From: Pseudomonas sp. N40(2020)
GTDB taxonomy: Bacteria; Pseudomonadota; Gammaproteobacteria; Pseudomonadales; Pseudomonadaceae
Reading direction: 5' to 3'
Length of the DNA: 64,000 bases
Assembly: GCF_014472415.1 (NCBI RefSeq)
Contig: NZ_JACSZV010000026.1
Location: 26,662 to 90,661 of the forward strand
The translations under genes and the position numbers were made by a program. Under the pieces are notes generated by a model. It did not search any database. It saw only the letters and a list, made by a program, of their open reading frames with translations, and was not told the DNA's origin. Shown piece after piece: positions 1-9,551 of this stretch. How positions within the stretch are numbered: the stretch's first letter is position 1; the number at the start of each line of letters is the position of its first letter.

Positions 1-1098
1 AAATACACCGGCAAGGGCAACCTGGTTGCAGTCATTTCCGATGGCACCGCGATTCTGGGGCTGGGTAACCTCGGCCCACTGGCTTCCAAGCCAGTCATGG
101 AAGGTAAAGGCGTACTGTTCAAGCGCTTCGCCGGCATCGATGTTTTCGACATCGAAGTCGACTCCGAAAGCCCGCAAGCCTTCATCGACACCGTAAAACG
201 CATCTCCATCACCTTCGGTGGCATCAACCTGGAAGACATCAAGGCACCTGAGTGCTTTGAGATCGAACGCGCTCTGATCGAGCAGTGCGACATTCCGGTG
301 TTCCACGATGACCAGCACGGCACTGCTATCGTGACCGCTGCCGGCATGATCAACGCCCTGGAAATCGCTGGCAAAACCCTGCCGGAAGCCAAGATCGTCT
401 GCCTGGGCGCCGGCGCTGCCGCCATCTCCTGCATGAAATTGCTGGTGAGCATGGGCGCACGCATTGAAAACATCTTCATGGTTGACCGTACCGGTGTGAT
501 CCACTCCGGCCGTGACGACCTGAACCAGTACAAAGCCGTGTTCGCTCACGCCACCGACAAGCGCAGCCTGGCTGACGCTCTGAAAGGCGCTGACGTGTTC
601 GTCGGTCTGTCCGGCCCGAACCTGCTGAGCGCTGAAGGCCTGCTGTCGATGGCGCCGAACCCGATCGTGTTCGCCTGCTCGAACCCGGATCCGGAAATCT
701 CCCCGGAACTGGCGCACGCCACCCGTAGCGACGTGATCATGGCCACCGGCCGTTCGGACTACCCGAACCAGGTCAACAACGTACTGGGCTTCCCGTTCAT
801 CTTCCGTGGTGCCCTGGACGTTCGCGCCAAGCGCATCAACGAAGAAATGAAAGTGGCTGCAGCCAACGCTCTGCGTGAACTGGCCAAACTGCCGGTGCCA
901 CAGGACGTGTGCGACGCCTACGGCGGTGCCCCGCTGGAATTCGGCCGTGAGTACATCATTCCGAAGCCAATGGACAAGCGCCTGATCACCCTGATCTCCG
1001 ATGCTGTGGCCAAAGCCGCGATCGAGACCGGTGTGGCCACCCTGCCGTATCCGAAGAACTACCCGCTGAAAAGCGTGGATGACGTGTTCAGCGGCTAA
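1..1098 (+). CDS. maeB: NADP-dependent malic enzyme, 5'-truncated by window edge
   Basis: This is the C-terminal 365 residues of an oxaloacetate-decarboxylating malate dehydrogenase (malate to pyruvate + CO2), a cytoplasmic enzyme linking the TCA cycle to pyruvate and NAD(P)H. The reading frame is open from base 1, so the true start lies outside the window; the short pseudomonad form is about 420 residues. Visible are the metal/substrate segment around FHDDQHGTAIV and the nucleotide-binding GAGAAAISCMKLL. Short length and context favour the short MaeB type without the phosphotransacetylase domain. It is followed by a Rho-independent terminator and a REP doublet, so it is transcribed separately from convergent mrcA. 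Confidence 0.93.
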   Translation, partial: KYTGKGNLVAVISDGTAILGLGNLGPLASKPVMEGKGVLFKRFAGIDVFDIEVDSESPQAFIDTVKRISITFGGINLEDIKAPECFEIERALIEQCDIPVFHDDQHGTAIVTAAGMINALEIAGKTLPEAKIVCLGAGAAAISCMKLLVSMGARIENIFMVDRTGVIHSGRDDLNQYKAVFAHATDKRSLADALKGADVFVGLSGPNLLSAEGLLSMAPNPIVFACSNPDPEISPELAHATRSDVIMATGRSDYPNQVNNVLGFPFIFRGALDVRAKRINEEMKVAAANALRELAKLPVPQDVCDAYGGAPLEFGREYIIPKPMDKRLITLISDAVAKAAIETGVATLPYPKNYPLKSVDDVFSG

Positions 1099-1121
1099 GT
1101 CGTTGTAGTGCTTCAACCAAA

Positions 1122-1152
1122 AGCCCCGGCTCGTTATGAGTCGGGGCTTTTT
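1122..1152 (+). terminator. Rho-independent terminator of maeB
   Basis: AGCCCCG and CGGGGCT arms (plus an inner CTC/GAG pairing) enclose a short loop and are followed by five T. It begins 24 bases after the maeB stop codon. Confidence 0.88.
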
Positions 1153-1160
1153 GTTTGGCA

Positions 1161-1270
1161 GATCAAAAGATCGCAGCCTGCGGCTGCTCCTACAGTTGGC
1201 CCTGTCGCCGCCGATTTTGCGGATCGGCGCCGATTCTGTAGGAGCTGCCGCAGGCTGCGATCTTTTGATC
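1161..1270. repeat. REP doublet, GATCAAAAGATCGCAGCC family
   Basis: Two inverted copies of the element GATCAAAAGATCGCAGCCTG...CTCCTACA face each other about 35 bases apart. The family is the common pseudomonad intergenic REP. Related copies occur at 57847-57914 and as a single arm near 22201. Confidence 0.88.
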
Positions 1271-1284
1271 TTGCTTTGAAGCAC

Positions 1285-1323
1285 AAAAAAAGCCCCGCGC
1301 TTCTCACGAAGGCGGGGCTTTTT
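1285..1323. terminator. Bidirectional terminator between maeB and mrcA
   Basis: Stem arms AGCCCCGC (1291-1298) and GCGGGGCT (1312-1319) are flanked by a run of seven A on the left and T on the right, so it can end transcription from both sides. It lies just downstream of the mrcA stop on the minus strand. Confidence 0.85.
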
Positions 1324-1335
1324 GCCAGATCAGGA

Positions 1336-3783
1336 TCAGAACAAATCGATCGGCGCCTGCTCATCCGCCGGCAGCGGGCTACCCGGTGCCGAGCCATTAC
1401 CCAGCTCGTTCACCGACGGTGGCGTGTCTTCAGCCTTGAACAGCTCGAAGTACGCCCCAGGCGTGCTCGGCGTCGCCGCGCGACCGCTGACCGGGTCCAC
1501 CCGCAGGCTGAGCAACCCTTCCGGCTCAGGCTGGACGTGAGGCGGCTTGTCCTTCAGCGCGGCGGCCATGTAGTTCATCCAGATCGGTAGCGCCACGGTG
1601 CCACCGAACTCGCGGCGACCAAGGCTTTCCGGCTGGTCAAAGCCCGTCCACACGGTGGTAACGTAGTCGGCGTTGTAACCGGAGAACCAGGCATCTTTCG
1701 ATTCGTTGGTGGTACCGGTTTTACCGGCGATGTCGGTACGGCCAAGAGCAAGTGCGCGACGACCGGTGCCGAGCTTGATCACGTCCTGCAACATGCTGTT
1801 GAGGATATAAGTAGTGCGACCATCGACGATCCGCTCCGCCACGGCCGGCGCTTGTGGTGCCGCTGCGGCGCCCGGGGCTTCACCCGGAACTGGCGCCGCG
1901 TTGACGGTGAACGACTGCTCGGCCGGTACTGCGATACCGTCGGTGGCCGAGCCGCCCTGCGGTACGGTCGGCGGGTTGGCGACGAACAGCGAGTCGCCGT
2001 TACGGCTTTCGATCTTGTCGATGATGTACGGGGTGATCTTGTAGCCGCCGTTGGCGAAGGTGCTCCAACCGGTAGCGATCTCCATTGGCGTCAAAGTCGC
2101 AGTGCCCAGCGCCAGCGACAGGTTCGGCGGCAAGTCTTGCTTGTTGAAGCCGAAGCGGGTGATGTAGTCGATGGTCTTGCCCACGCCCATCGCCTGCAGC
2201 AAGCGGATCGACACCAGGTTGCGCGACTTGTACAACGCCTCGCGCAGACGGATCGGGCCGAGGAAGGTATTGGTGTCGTTCTTCGGACGCCAGACCTTGT
2301 CCAGGTACTCGTCGACGAACACGATCGGCGCATCGTTGACCAGCGTGGCGGCGGTGTAGCCGTTATCCAGTGCCGCGCTGTAGACGAACGGCTTGAAGCT
2401 CGAACCTGGCTGACGCTTGGCCTGCATGGCGCGGTTGTAGTTGCTCTGCTCGAAAGCGAAACCGCCAACCAGCGAGCGAATCGCGCCGTTCTGCGGATCC
2501 AGCGATACCAGCGCGCCTTGCGCCTGCGGAATCTGGCTGAACTTCAACGAATTGTCTTTCTGGCGTTGCACGCGAACCAGATCGCCGACCTGCGCCACAT
2601 CCGAGGGCTGGCGCGGGTTGGCGCCCATGCTGTTGGTGTTGAGGAACGGCCGTGCCCATTTCATGGTGTCCCAGGCAACGTGCTCTTCGCCGGTGCGGGT
2701 CAGCACTTGCAGACCGTTCTTGTCGATCTGGGTGACGATCGCCGGTTCCAGGCTGCTGATAGTGCGCTGTTTGGTCAGTTCGGTTGCCCACGCTTCACGG
2801 GTCTTGCCCGGCAGGCGCGACTCGGGGCCACGGTAGCCGTGACGCTGGTCGTAGGTCATCAAACCTTCGTGCAGCGCGGTGTTGGCCATTTCCTGCAAAT
2901 TGCTTGGCACCGTGGTGGTGACGCGGAAACCTTCGGTGTAGGCGTCGCTGCCATAGCGGCCCACCATTTCGGCACGGGCCATTTCGGCGATGTACGGTGC
3001 GTTCACCTCCGGGGTCGGCACGTGATAGCTGGCGTTCAGTGGCTCGTTGATCGCAGCGGTGTAGTCCGTTTCGTTGATCTTGCCAAGCTTGTACATGCGC
3101 CCGAGGATCCAGTCGCGACGTTCTTTACTGCGCGCCGGGTTGGCCAGCGGGTTGAAACGCGACGGAGCTTTCGGCAGGCCAGCGATCATCGCCATCTGCG
3201 CGAGGCTGACGTCACGGATCGACTTGCCGTAATAAACCTGCGCCGCCGCCTCGATGCCGTAGGCGCGGTTGCCCAGATAGATCTTGTTCACATACAGCTC
3301 GAGGATCTCGTCCTTGGTCAGCTGACGTTCGATTTGCAGAGCCAGGAGGATTTCGGTGGTTTTGCGCGAGAAACTGCGTTCGCTGGTCAGGAAGAAGTTC
3401 TTCGCCACCTGCATGGTGATGGTGCTGCCGCCGGATTGAATGTGTCCACTCTTGACCAGTTGGGTCGCGGCGCGCATCAGGCTGCTTGGATCGACACCGT
3501 AGTGATTGGCGAAATTGTCGTCTTCAGCACTTAGTAACGCATTAATGAAATTGGGGGGAATGTCGGCGAAACGGATCGGAGTCCGGCGCATTTCGCCGAA
3601 TTCTGCGATCAACTTGTTATCGCTGCTGTAGACCCGCAGTGGAATCTGCAACTGAATGCTTCTCAGAGCCTCCACGGATGGCAAACCCGGACTAAGGTAA
3701 AGATACGCGCCGCTGAGACCTAAAAGCAGTCCGCAGAAAACGGCGACGATGGACCAACCGAAAAATTTCAGCAAACGAATCAA
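1336..3783 (-). CDS. mrcA: Penicillin-binding protein 1A, bifunctional peptidoglycan glycosyltransferase/transpeptidase
   Basis: Class A PBP that polymerises and cross-links peptidoglycan at the outer face of the inner membrane. The chosen TTG start at 3783 gives 815 residues beginning MIRLLKFFGW, matching the family N-terminus: a single membrane anchor ending at GAYLYLSPGLP. The glycosyltransferase domain shows the catalytic-Glu motif SAEDDNFANHYG and GGSTITMQVAKN. A PBP1A-type insert precedes the transpeptidase, which has SxxK (PGSSFKPF), SxN (KSRNLV) and KTGTT. The frame stays open upstream to 3978, but those 65 extra residues do not resemble the family and no strong ribosome-binding site decides it. 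It is divergent from pilM, as in other pseudomonads where it is called ponA. Confidence 0.93.
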   Translation of the reverse strand: MIRLLKFFGWSIVAVFCGLLLGLSGAYLYLSPGLPSVEALRSIQLQIPLRVYSSDNKLIAEFGEMRRTPIRFADIPPNFINALLSAEDDNFANHYGVDPSSLMRAATQLVKSGHIQSGGSTITMQVAKNFFLTSERSFSRKTTEILLALQIERQLTKDEILELYVNKIYLGNRAYGIEAAAQVYYGKSIRDVSLAQMAMIAGLPKAPSRFNPLANPARSKERRDWILGRMYKLGKINETDYTAAINEPLNASYHVPTPEVNAPYIAEMARAEMVGRYGSDAYTEGFRVTTTVPSNLQEMANTALHEGLMTYDQRHGYRGPESRLPGKTREAWATELTKQRTISSLEPAIVTQIDKNGLQVLTRTGEEHVAWDTMKWARPFLNTNSMGANPRQPSDVAQVGDLVRVQRQKDNSLKFSQIPQAQGALVSLDPQNGAIRSLVGGFAFEQSNYNRAMQAKRQPGSSFKPFVYSAALDNGYTAATLVNDAPIVFVDEYLDKVWRPKNDTNTFLGPIRLREALYKSRNLVSIRLLQAMGVGKTIDYITRFGFNKQDLPPNLSLALGTATLTPMEIATGWSTFANGGYKITPYIIDKIESRNGDSLFVANPPTVPQGGSATDGIAVPAEQSFTVNAAPVPGEAPGAAAAPQAPAVAERIVDGRTTYILNSMLQDVIKLGTGRRALALGRTDIAGKTGTTNESKDAWFSGYNADYVTTVWTGFDQPESLGRREFGGTVALPIWMNYMAAALKDKPPHVQPEPEGLLSLRVDPVSGRAATPSTPGAYFELFKAEDTPPSVNELGNGSAPGSPLPADEQAPIDLF

Positions 3784-4000
3784 GGCGTTTGGACATCCAG
3801 GGCAAAGAATGAATTTGGCAACGGGGGTTGTGGCGACACACAGAACGACCCGCGCTGGCAGTAAAAAGCGGAAAAAATCGCTGGGCATTATAAGCACTTT
3901 TCTGCTGGAGGCGTCATTTGCGCTTCTGTCAAGACGGGGTGAAGGAACGCAATGCGTATTACAGAGTCCGTAACTCACGGAAAGTCATAGGGAATTGGTA

Positions 4001-5065
4001 GTGCTGGGACTCTTCAATAAAAAGACCAATACGTTACTGGGGATCGACATCAGCTCCACGTCAGTGAAGCTGCTGGAATTGAGCCGTCAGGGCGACCGCT
4101 ACCGGGTCGAGGCATACGCGGTGGAGCCGTTGCCGGCGAACGCCGTGGTCGAAAAAAACATCGCCGAGCTCGAAGGTGTGGGCCAGGCCCTGAGCCGGGT
4201 GCTGGTCAAGGCACGCACCGGCAACAAGAACGTGGCGGTGGCGGTGGCCGGTTCGGCGGTGATCACCAAGATCATCGAAATGGATGCGGGCCTGACCGAC
4301 GACGAGCTGGAGAACCAGCTCAAGATTGAAGCCGACCAATACATTCCCTATCCGCTGGACGAGGTCGCCATCGACTTCGAAGTCCAAGGCGTGTCGCCGC
4401 GCAACCCGGAACGGGTCAACGTGCTGCTCGCCGCCTGTCGCAAGGAAAACGTCGAAGTCCGCGAAGCTGCGCTCGCGCTGGCCGGGCTCACCGCTCGCGT
4501 GGTCGACGTCGAGGCGTATGCACTGGAGCGCTCGTTCGGCTTGCTCGCGACGCAGTTGGCCGCTTCCCAGGAGCGCCTGACCGTGGCGGTCGTCGACATC
4601 GGTGCGACCATGACCACCCTCAGCGTCCTGCACAACGGCAAGATCATCTATACCCGCGAGCAACTGTTCGGAGGCCGGCAACTGACCGAGGAAATCCAGC
4701 GTCGCTATGGCCTGACCATCGAGCAGGCGGGCCTTGCGAAAAAACAGGGCGGCCTGCCCGACGACTACGTCAGCGAGGTGCTGCAGCCGTTTCGCGAGGC
4801 GCTGGTGCAGCAGGTGTCGCGCTCTTTGCAGTTCTTCTTCGCCTCCGGGCAATACAACGCGGTCGACCACATTCTGCTGGCCGGCGGCACGGCGTCGGTG
4901 CCAGGGCTGGACCGGCTGATCGAGCAGCGTCTGAGTACCCCGACCCAGGTGGCCAATCCGTTTTCCAACATGGCCTTGAGCAGCAAGGTCAACGCAGGGG
5001 CTCTGGCCAGTGATGCGCCGGCCCTGATGATTGCCTGCGGGCTCGCGCTCAGGAGTTTCGACTGA
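4001..5065 (+). CDS. pilM: Type IV pilus inner-membrane platform protein PilM, actin-like ATPase
   Basis: Cytoplasmic actin-fold protein that binds the N-terminus of PilN and couples the pilus motor to the alignment complex. The protein starts MLGLFNKKTNTLLGIDISSTSVKL, where GIDISSTSVK is the phosphate-1 motif of the actin/FtsA fold; VVDIGATMTTLSV and LAGGTASVPGL are the phosphate-2 and adenosine-type motifs. A GTG start at 4001 is preferred because AGGGAA (3989-3994) sits six bases before it; a TTG at 3995 is in frame but badly spaced. The length of 354 residues equals the usual PilM. First gene of pilMNOPQ, overlapping pilN by one base. Confidence 0.95.
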   Translation: MLGLFNKKTNTLLGIDISSTSVKLLELSRQGDRYRVEAYAVEPLPANAVVEKNIAELEGVGQALSRVLVKARTGNKNVAVAVAGSAVITKIIEMDAGLTDDELENQLKIEADQYIPYPLDEVAIDFEVQGVSPRNPERVNVLLAACRKENVEVREAALALAGLTARVVDVEAYALERSFGLLATQLAASQERLTVAVVDIGATMTTLSVLHNGKIIYTREQLFGGRQLTEEIQRRYGLTIEQAGLAKKQGGLPDDYVSEVLQPFREALVQQVSRSLQFFFASGQYNAVDHILLAGGTASVPGLDRLIEQRLSTPTQVANPFSNMALSSKVNAGALASDAPALMIACGLALRSFD

Positions 5066-5631
5066 TGGCGCGGATCAACCTGTTACCGTGGCGTGAAGAG
5101 CGCCGCGAAGAGCGGCGCAAACGCTTCCTGTTGACCTTGATCGGCGTGGTGGTCGGTTCGGTTGGCGCCGTATTCATTGCCGATCAGATCATCAGCAACG
5201 CCATCGCCCGGCAAGTGGCGCGTAACGACTATATCGGCAAGCAGATTGCTGTGGTCGACGAGCGGATCAAGCAGATCAGCGAGCTAAAGGCCCATCGCCA
5301 GCAACTGGTCGAACGCATGCGCATCATTCAGGACTTGCAAGGCAATCGGCAGGTCAGCGGGCGGATCTTCGATCAACTGGCGCGCACGTTGCCTGACGGC
5401 GTGTATTTCACCGACGTGAAAATGGCCGGCAAAACCCTGTCGATCAGCGGAGCGGCGGAGTCGAACAATCGTGTCTCCGAGTTGATGCGCAATCTGGATG
5501 CGTCCGACTGGTTCGACGCCCCTAGCCTGAACGAAGTGAAATCAACCTCCGCCGATCAGCAGGAGCAGGCCAATCTCTTTCAGTTGACTGTTCGTCAGAC
5601 CCAGCCCAAAACCGTGGAGGACGAGCCATGA
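5065..5631 (+). CDS. pilN: Type IV pilus assembly protein PilN
   Basis: Inner-membrane component of the PilMNOP alignment subcomplex. The protein opens with the conserved MARINLLPWREE, which is the PilM-binding N-terminal peptide. One membrane segment follows (about residues 22-45), then a coiled-coil region around the DERIKQISELKAHRQQL stretch and a ferredoxin-like periplasmic domain. The length (188 aa) is typical. ATG overlaps the pilM stop and the 3' end overlaps pilO by four bases (ATGA), so translation is probably coupled through the operon. Confidence 0.95.
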   Translation: MARINLLPWREERREERRKRFLLTLIGVVVGSVGAVFIADQIISNAIARQVARNDYIGKQIAVVDERIKQISELKAHRQQLVERMRIIQDLQGNRQVSGRIFDQLARTLPDGVYFTDVKMAGKTLSISGAAESNNRVSELMRNLDASDWFDAPSLNEVKSTSADQQEQANLFQLTVRQTQPKTVEDEP

Positions 5632-6251
5632 AGCCGTCCGAATGGCTGGACAGTCTGCGCAGCATCGACTTCAACGATCTGGATACCAGCAATATCGGTT
5701 CCTGGCCGGCGGCAGTGAAGGCCATCGCCGGGGCGCTGTTGATGGTGTTGGTGTTGGCGCTTGGTTACAACTTTTTCATCAGTGACATGGAAAACCAGCT
5801 CGATGCCAAACGCGAGGAGGAGACCACGCTCAAGGAGCAATTCGCCAGCAAGGCGCGACTGTCGGCCAATCTGGAGCTCTACACCCAGCAGATGAAAGAG
5901 ATGGAAAACACCTTTGGCGTGTTACTGCGGCAACTGCCCAGCGACACGGAGGTTCCAGGCCTGCTGGAAGACATCACGCGTACAGGTTTGGGCAGCGGCC
6001 TGGAGTTTGAAGAGATCAAACTGTTGCCGGAGGTCGCCCAGCAGTTCTACATCGAACTGCCGATTCAGATCACCGTCACTGGCGCCTATCACGACCTCGC
6101 TACCTTCGTCAGCGGAGTGGCCGGGTTGCCGCGCATCGTCACCCTGCATGACTTCGAACTGGCCCCCGCCAATAAGGAGGGCGGGCCGAAACTGCGCATG
6201 AGCATCCTTGCAAAGACTTACCGCTATAACGACAAAGGGCTGCAAAAATGA
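5628..6251 (+). CDS. pilO: Type IV pilus assembly protein PilO
   Basis: Partner of PilN in the periplasmic alignment complex that links the inner-membrane motor platform to the PilQ secretin through PilP. Features seen: short cytoplasmic N-terminus, a membrane segment about residues 25-48 (AIAGALLMVLVLALGYNFF), a coiled coil over roughly residues 50-95 and a C-terminal ferredoxin-like domain with LPIQITVTGAYHDLATFVSGVAGLPRIV. At 207 residues it is the family size. It overlaps pilN and pilP by four bases each (ATGA). Confidence 0.95.
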   Translation: MKPSEWLDSLRSIDFNDLDTSNIGSWPAAVKAIAGALLMVLVLALGYNFFISDMENQLDAKREEETTLKEQFASKARLSANLELYTQQMKEMENTFGVLLRQLPSDTEVPGLLEDITRTGLGSGLEFEEIKLLPEVAQQFYIELPIQITVTGAYHDLATFVSGVAGLPRIVTLHDFELAPANKEGGPKLRMSILAKTYRYNDKGLQK

Positions 6252-6775
6252 GCCTGATTCGTTATTCGGCCTTGTCGATGGTGCTGCTGGCATTAAGCGG
6301 GTGTGGTGGCAGCGATGACGTCAGCGACCTCGACGCCTACATGAATGAAGTACGGCTGCGCCCGGCAGGCAAGATTGAACCAACCCCGACATTTCGGTCT
6401 TACCCGACATTCACTTACAGCGCCGCCAACCTGCGTAGCCCGTTCTCGCGCCAGGTGCGCGTCGATCTGGCCGGGCAGAAACAGGGCTCGCGCAACGTAA
6501 AACCTGATCCCAACCGGATCAAGCAATACCTCGAAGGTTTCAACATCGAGCAGTTCGAGATGGTCGGTACGATCGGCAATGCCGCCGGTTCTTTCGCGCT
6601 GTTGCGCGGAGCGGGTGGCGTGCATCGCCTGAAGGTTGGCGATTACCTGGGGCGCAACGATGGCCGCATCGTTGCCATCAGCGCCACCCAGGTCGATGTA
6701 GTCGAAATCGTGCCTGATGGCGACGGCGCCTGGCTGGAGCGTCCGCGCACCATTCCTTTGAAAGAGCACTCATAG
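6248..6775 (+). CDS. pilP: Type IV pilus pilotin-like lipoprotein PilP
   Basis: Periplasmic lipoprotein joining the PilNO dimer to the PilQ secretin. A lipoprotein signal peptide is clear: hydrophobic core SALSMVLLALSGCG, with the LSGC lipobox placing the acylated Cys at about residue 19. A flexible segment follows, then the beta-sandwich domain (about residues 90-165, with VGTIGNAAGSFALLR and HRLKVGDYLGRNDGRI) that contacts PilQ. Length 175 aa is normal. It lies 13 bases before pilQ. Confidence 0.94.
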   Translation: MSLIRYSALSMVLLALSGCGGSDDVSDLDAYMNEVRLRPAGKIEPTPTFRSYPTFTYSAANLRSPFSRQVRVDLAGQKQGSRNVKPDPNRIKQYLEGFNIEQFEMVGTIGNAAGSFALLRGAGGVHRLKVGDYLGRNDGRIVAISATQVDVVEIVPDGDGAWLERPRTIPLKEHS

Positions 6776-6788
6776 TGGAAGTCGAATA

Positions 6789-8876
6789 ATGAACAGGATT
6801 TTCTCCACCCTCGGTTTTTCGCTATGGATAGCGCTGATGTCACCGATGGTTCAGGCGGCTAATCTGAAGACGCTGGATGTGGCAGCGTTGCCGGGTGACC
6901 GTGTCGAGTTGAAGCTGTCATTCGACGGGCCGCCGCCGCAGCCCAAGGGCTACACCACCGATTCGCCGGCGCGGATCGCGCTGGATTTGCCCGGTGTCGC
7001 CAGCCAGTTGGCCAGCAAGCATGTCGATCTGGGTAGGGGCAATGCACGCACGGCCACGGTGGTTGAAGCCAAGGATCGGACGCGCCTGATCGTCAATCTC
7101 ACGCAATTGGCGCCATATGACACGCGGGTCGAGGGCAACAATCTTTTTGTGGTGGTAGGTCAGGGTGCGCCGACAACCGCTGCGCGCCCGGTCGCTGCGG
7201 CGGCATCCCGTGCGACCGCGGCACCGACTCCCGCACCCGCCAAGGCGTTCGTGCCGAAAACCAAAGCCATTCGCGGCGTGGATTTTCAACGCGGTACGGC
7301 GGGCGAGGGTAACGTGGTCATCGACCTGTCCGATCCGACCATCGCCCCGGATATCCAGGAACATGACGGCAAGATCATCCTCAGCTTCGCCCGCACGCAA
7401 TTGCCCGACAAGCTGCGGGTACGCCTCGACGTGAAGGATTTCGCCACGCCGGTGCAGTTCATCAACGCTGCCGCGACCGGTGATCGCGCAATTATTACCG
7501 TCGAGCCCAGCGGCACCTTCGACTATTCCACCTACCAGACCGATAACAAACTGACCGTCAGCATCCGGCCGATCACGGCGGACGACCTGCAAAAACGCAA
7601 TGCTGATCGACAGGCCTACGTCGGCGACAAGCTATCGCTGAACTTCCAGGACATCGACGTGCGCTCGGTGCTGCAGCTGATCGCCGATTTCACCAACCTC
7701 AATCTGGTGGCGAGTGACACGATTCAGGGCGGCATCACGTTGCGTCTGCAAAATGTGCCGTGGGATCAGGCGCTGGATCTGGTGTTGAAAACCAAGGGGC
7801 TGGACAAGCGCAAGATCGGCAACGTGTTGCTGGTCGCTCCGGCCGATGAAATCGCCGCCCGCGAACGCCAGGAGCTCGAATCCCAGAAACAGATCGCCGA
7901 ACTGGCGCCGCTGCGCCGTGAGCTGTTGCAAGTGAACTACGCCAAGGCAGCGGACATCGCCAAGCTGTTCCAGTCGGTGACCAGTGCCGAGGCCAAAATC
8001 GACGAGCGTGGTTCGATTACCGTCGATGAGCGCACCAACAACATCATTGCCTACCAGACTCAGGATCGTCTCGATGAACTGCGGCGCATCGTGGCGCAAC
8101 TGGATATTCCAGTGCGTCAGGTGATGATCGAGGCGCGGATCGTTGAAGCCAACGTGGATTACGACAAGAGCCTGGGCGTGCGCTGGGGTGGGTCGATCCA
8201 GAACAAGGGCAACTGGAACACTTCCGGGGTCAGTAACGGCTCATCGACCACCATCGGCACGCCGGGCAGCACCAGCACCAATTCGCCATTCGTCGACATG
8301 GGCACCGTCAACAACACGTCCGGGATTGGTATTGCCTTCATCACTGACAATGTTCTGCTCGATCTTGAGCTGACGGCCATGGAGAAGACCGGTAACGGCG
8401 AAATCGTCTCGCAACCGAAGGTGGTCACCTCCGACAAGGAAACCGCGAAGATCCTCAAAGGCACCGAGATTCCCTATCAGGAAGCCAGCTCCAGCGGCGC
8501 CACGTCGGTGTCGTTCAAGGAGGCTTCCCTGTCGCTGGAAGTGACGCCGCAGATCACCCCCGACAACCGCATCATCATGGAGGTCAAGGTCACCAAGGAC
8601 GAACCGGACTACTTGAACAAAGTGCAGGATGTACCGCCGATCAAGAAGAACGAGGTCAACGCGAAGGTGCTGGTCAATGACGGTGAAACCATCGTGATTG
8701 GCGGCGTTTTCTCAAATACTCAAAGCAAGGTTGTAGATAAGGTGCCATTTCTTGGCGATGTGCCGTATCTTGGCCGCCTTTTCCGGCGTGATGTGGTTTC
8801 GGAGAAAAAATCCGAGCTGCTGGTATTTCTCACTCCGCGTATCATGAATAACCAGGCGATTGCTGTGAGTCGTTGA
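6789..8876 (+). CDS. pilQ: Type IV pilus outer-membrane secretin PilQ
   Basis: Multimeric outer-membrane channel through which the pilus fibre passes. A Sec signal peptide ends at about residue 23 (SPMVQAA). The mature part has AMIN-type peptidoglycan-binding domains (about 27-110 and 155-265), then the N0/STN domain LSLNFQDIDVRSVLQLIADF (about 278 onward), the N1 domain, and the secretin core with VSQPKVVTSDKETAKI and the final LLVFLTPRI. A Ser/Thr/Gly-rich stretch interrupts the secretin domain near residue 480, a variable loop. Length 695 aa is within the family range. aroK begins four bases after the stop, an old linkage in gamma-proteobacteria. Confidence 0.95.
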   Translation: MNRIFSTLGFSLWIALMSPMVQAANLKTLDVAALPGDRVELKLSFDGPPPQPKGYTTDSPARIALDLPGVASQLASKHVDLGRGNARTATVVEAKDRTRLIVNLTQLAPYDTRVEGNNLFVVVGQGAPTTAARPVAAAASRATAAPTPAPAKAFVPKTKAIRGVDFQRGTAGEGNVVIDLSDPTIAPDIQEHDGKIILSFARTQLPDKLRVRLDVKDFATPVQFINAAATGDRAIITVEPSGTFDYSTYQTDNKLTVSIRPITADDLQKRNADRQAYVGDKLSLNFQDIDVRSVLQLIADFTNLNLVASDTIQGGITLRLQNVPWDQALDLVLKTKGLDKRKIGNVLLVAPADEIAARERQELESQKQIAELAPLRRELLQVNYAKAADIAKLFQSVTSAEAKIDERGSITVDERTNNIIAYQTQDRLDELRRIVAQLDIPVRQVMIEARIVEANVDYDKSLGVRWGGSIQNKGNWNTSGVSNGSSTTIGTPGSTSTNSPFVDMGTVNNTSGIGIAFITDNVLLDLELTAMEKTGNGEIVSQPKVVTSDKETAKILKGTEIPYQEASSSGATSVSFKEASLSLEVTPQITPDNRIIMEVKVTKDEPDYLNKVQDVPPIKKNEVNAKVLVNDGETIVIGGVFSNTQSKVVDKVPFLGDVPYLGRLFRRDVVSEKKSELLVFLTPRIMNNQAIAVSR

Positions 8877-8880
8877 TTCT

Positions 8881-9399
8881 GTGCGAAATTTGATTCTTGT
8901 AGGACCGATGGGCGCTGGAAAAAGCACCATCGGCCGGTTGCTGGCCAAAGAGCTGCGCCTGCCGTTCAAAGATTCCGACAAGGAAATTGAACTGCGCACG
9001 GGCGCCAATATCCCGTGGATCTTCGACAAGGAAGGCGAGCCCGGCTTTCGTGACCGTGAGCAGGCGATGATCGCCGAACTGTGCGGATTCGACGGCGTGG
9101 TGCTGGCGACCGGCGGTGGCGCGGTAATGCGTGACGCCAACCGCAAGGCCCTGCATGAAGGCGGCCGTGTGGTGTATCTGCACGCCTCCGTCGAACAGCA
9201 GGTCGGCCGCACGGCGCGCGATCGCAATCGGCCGCTGCTGCGCACCGCCAATCCCGAGAAAACCCTGCGCGACCTCCTCGCAATACGTGATCCGCTCTAT
9301 CGGGAAATCGCCGATCTGGTAGTGGAAACCGATGAACGGCCACCGCGCATGGTAGTGCTCGACATTCTCGACCGCCTGGCGCAGCTTCCACCCCGTTAA
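8881..9399 (+). CDS. aroK: Shikimate kinase I
   Basis: Phosphorylates shikimate at O3 with ATP in the aromatic amino-acid pathway (cytoplasm). The GTG start gives MRNLILVGPMGAGKSTIGR, with the Walker A motif GPMGAGKST at residues 9-17; shikimate contacts include DSDKEIE and the ATGGGAV segment; the lid lies around RDRNRPLL. Length 172 aa fits. It sits immediately behind pilQ and upstream of aroB, the usual pilQ-aroK-aroB order, and is probably co-transcribed with the pil genes. The ribosome-binding site before the GTG is weak. Confidence 0.95.
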   Translation: MRNLILVGPMGAGKSTIGRLLAKELRLPFKDSDKEIELRTGANIPWIFDKEGEPGFRDREQAMIAELCGFDGVVLATGGGAVMRDANRKALHEGGRVVYLHASVEQQVGRTARDRNRPLLRTANPEKTLRDLLAIRDPLYREIADLVVETDERPPRMVVLDILDRLAQLPPR

Positions 9400-9551
9400 A
9401 GCATCGCCCGAAATGCGCTATCCTCGGCGTCCTGTCACAGCCCGGCGAGGTTGTGGCGGATGGCGTGCGAGCGGCGTCATACCCGCTATAGGCCGCAGAT
9501 AACCAATAATTCAGGGCAGGACGCCTGCTTCCATCTTCACTGTGGGGACAC

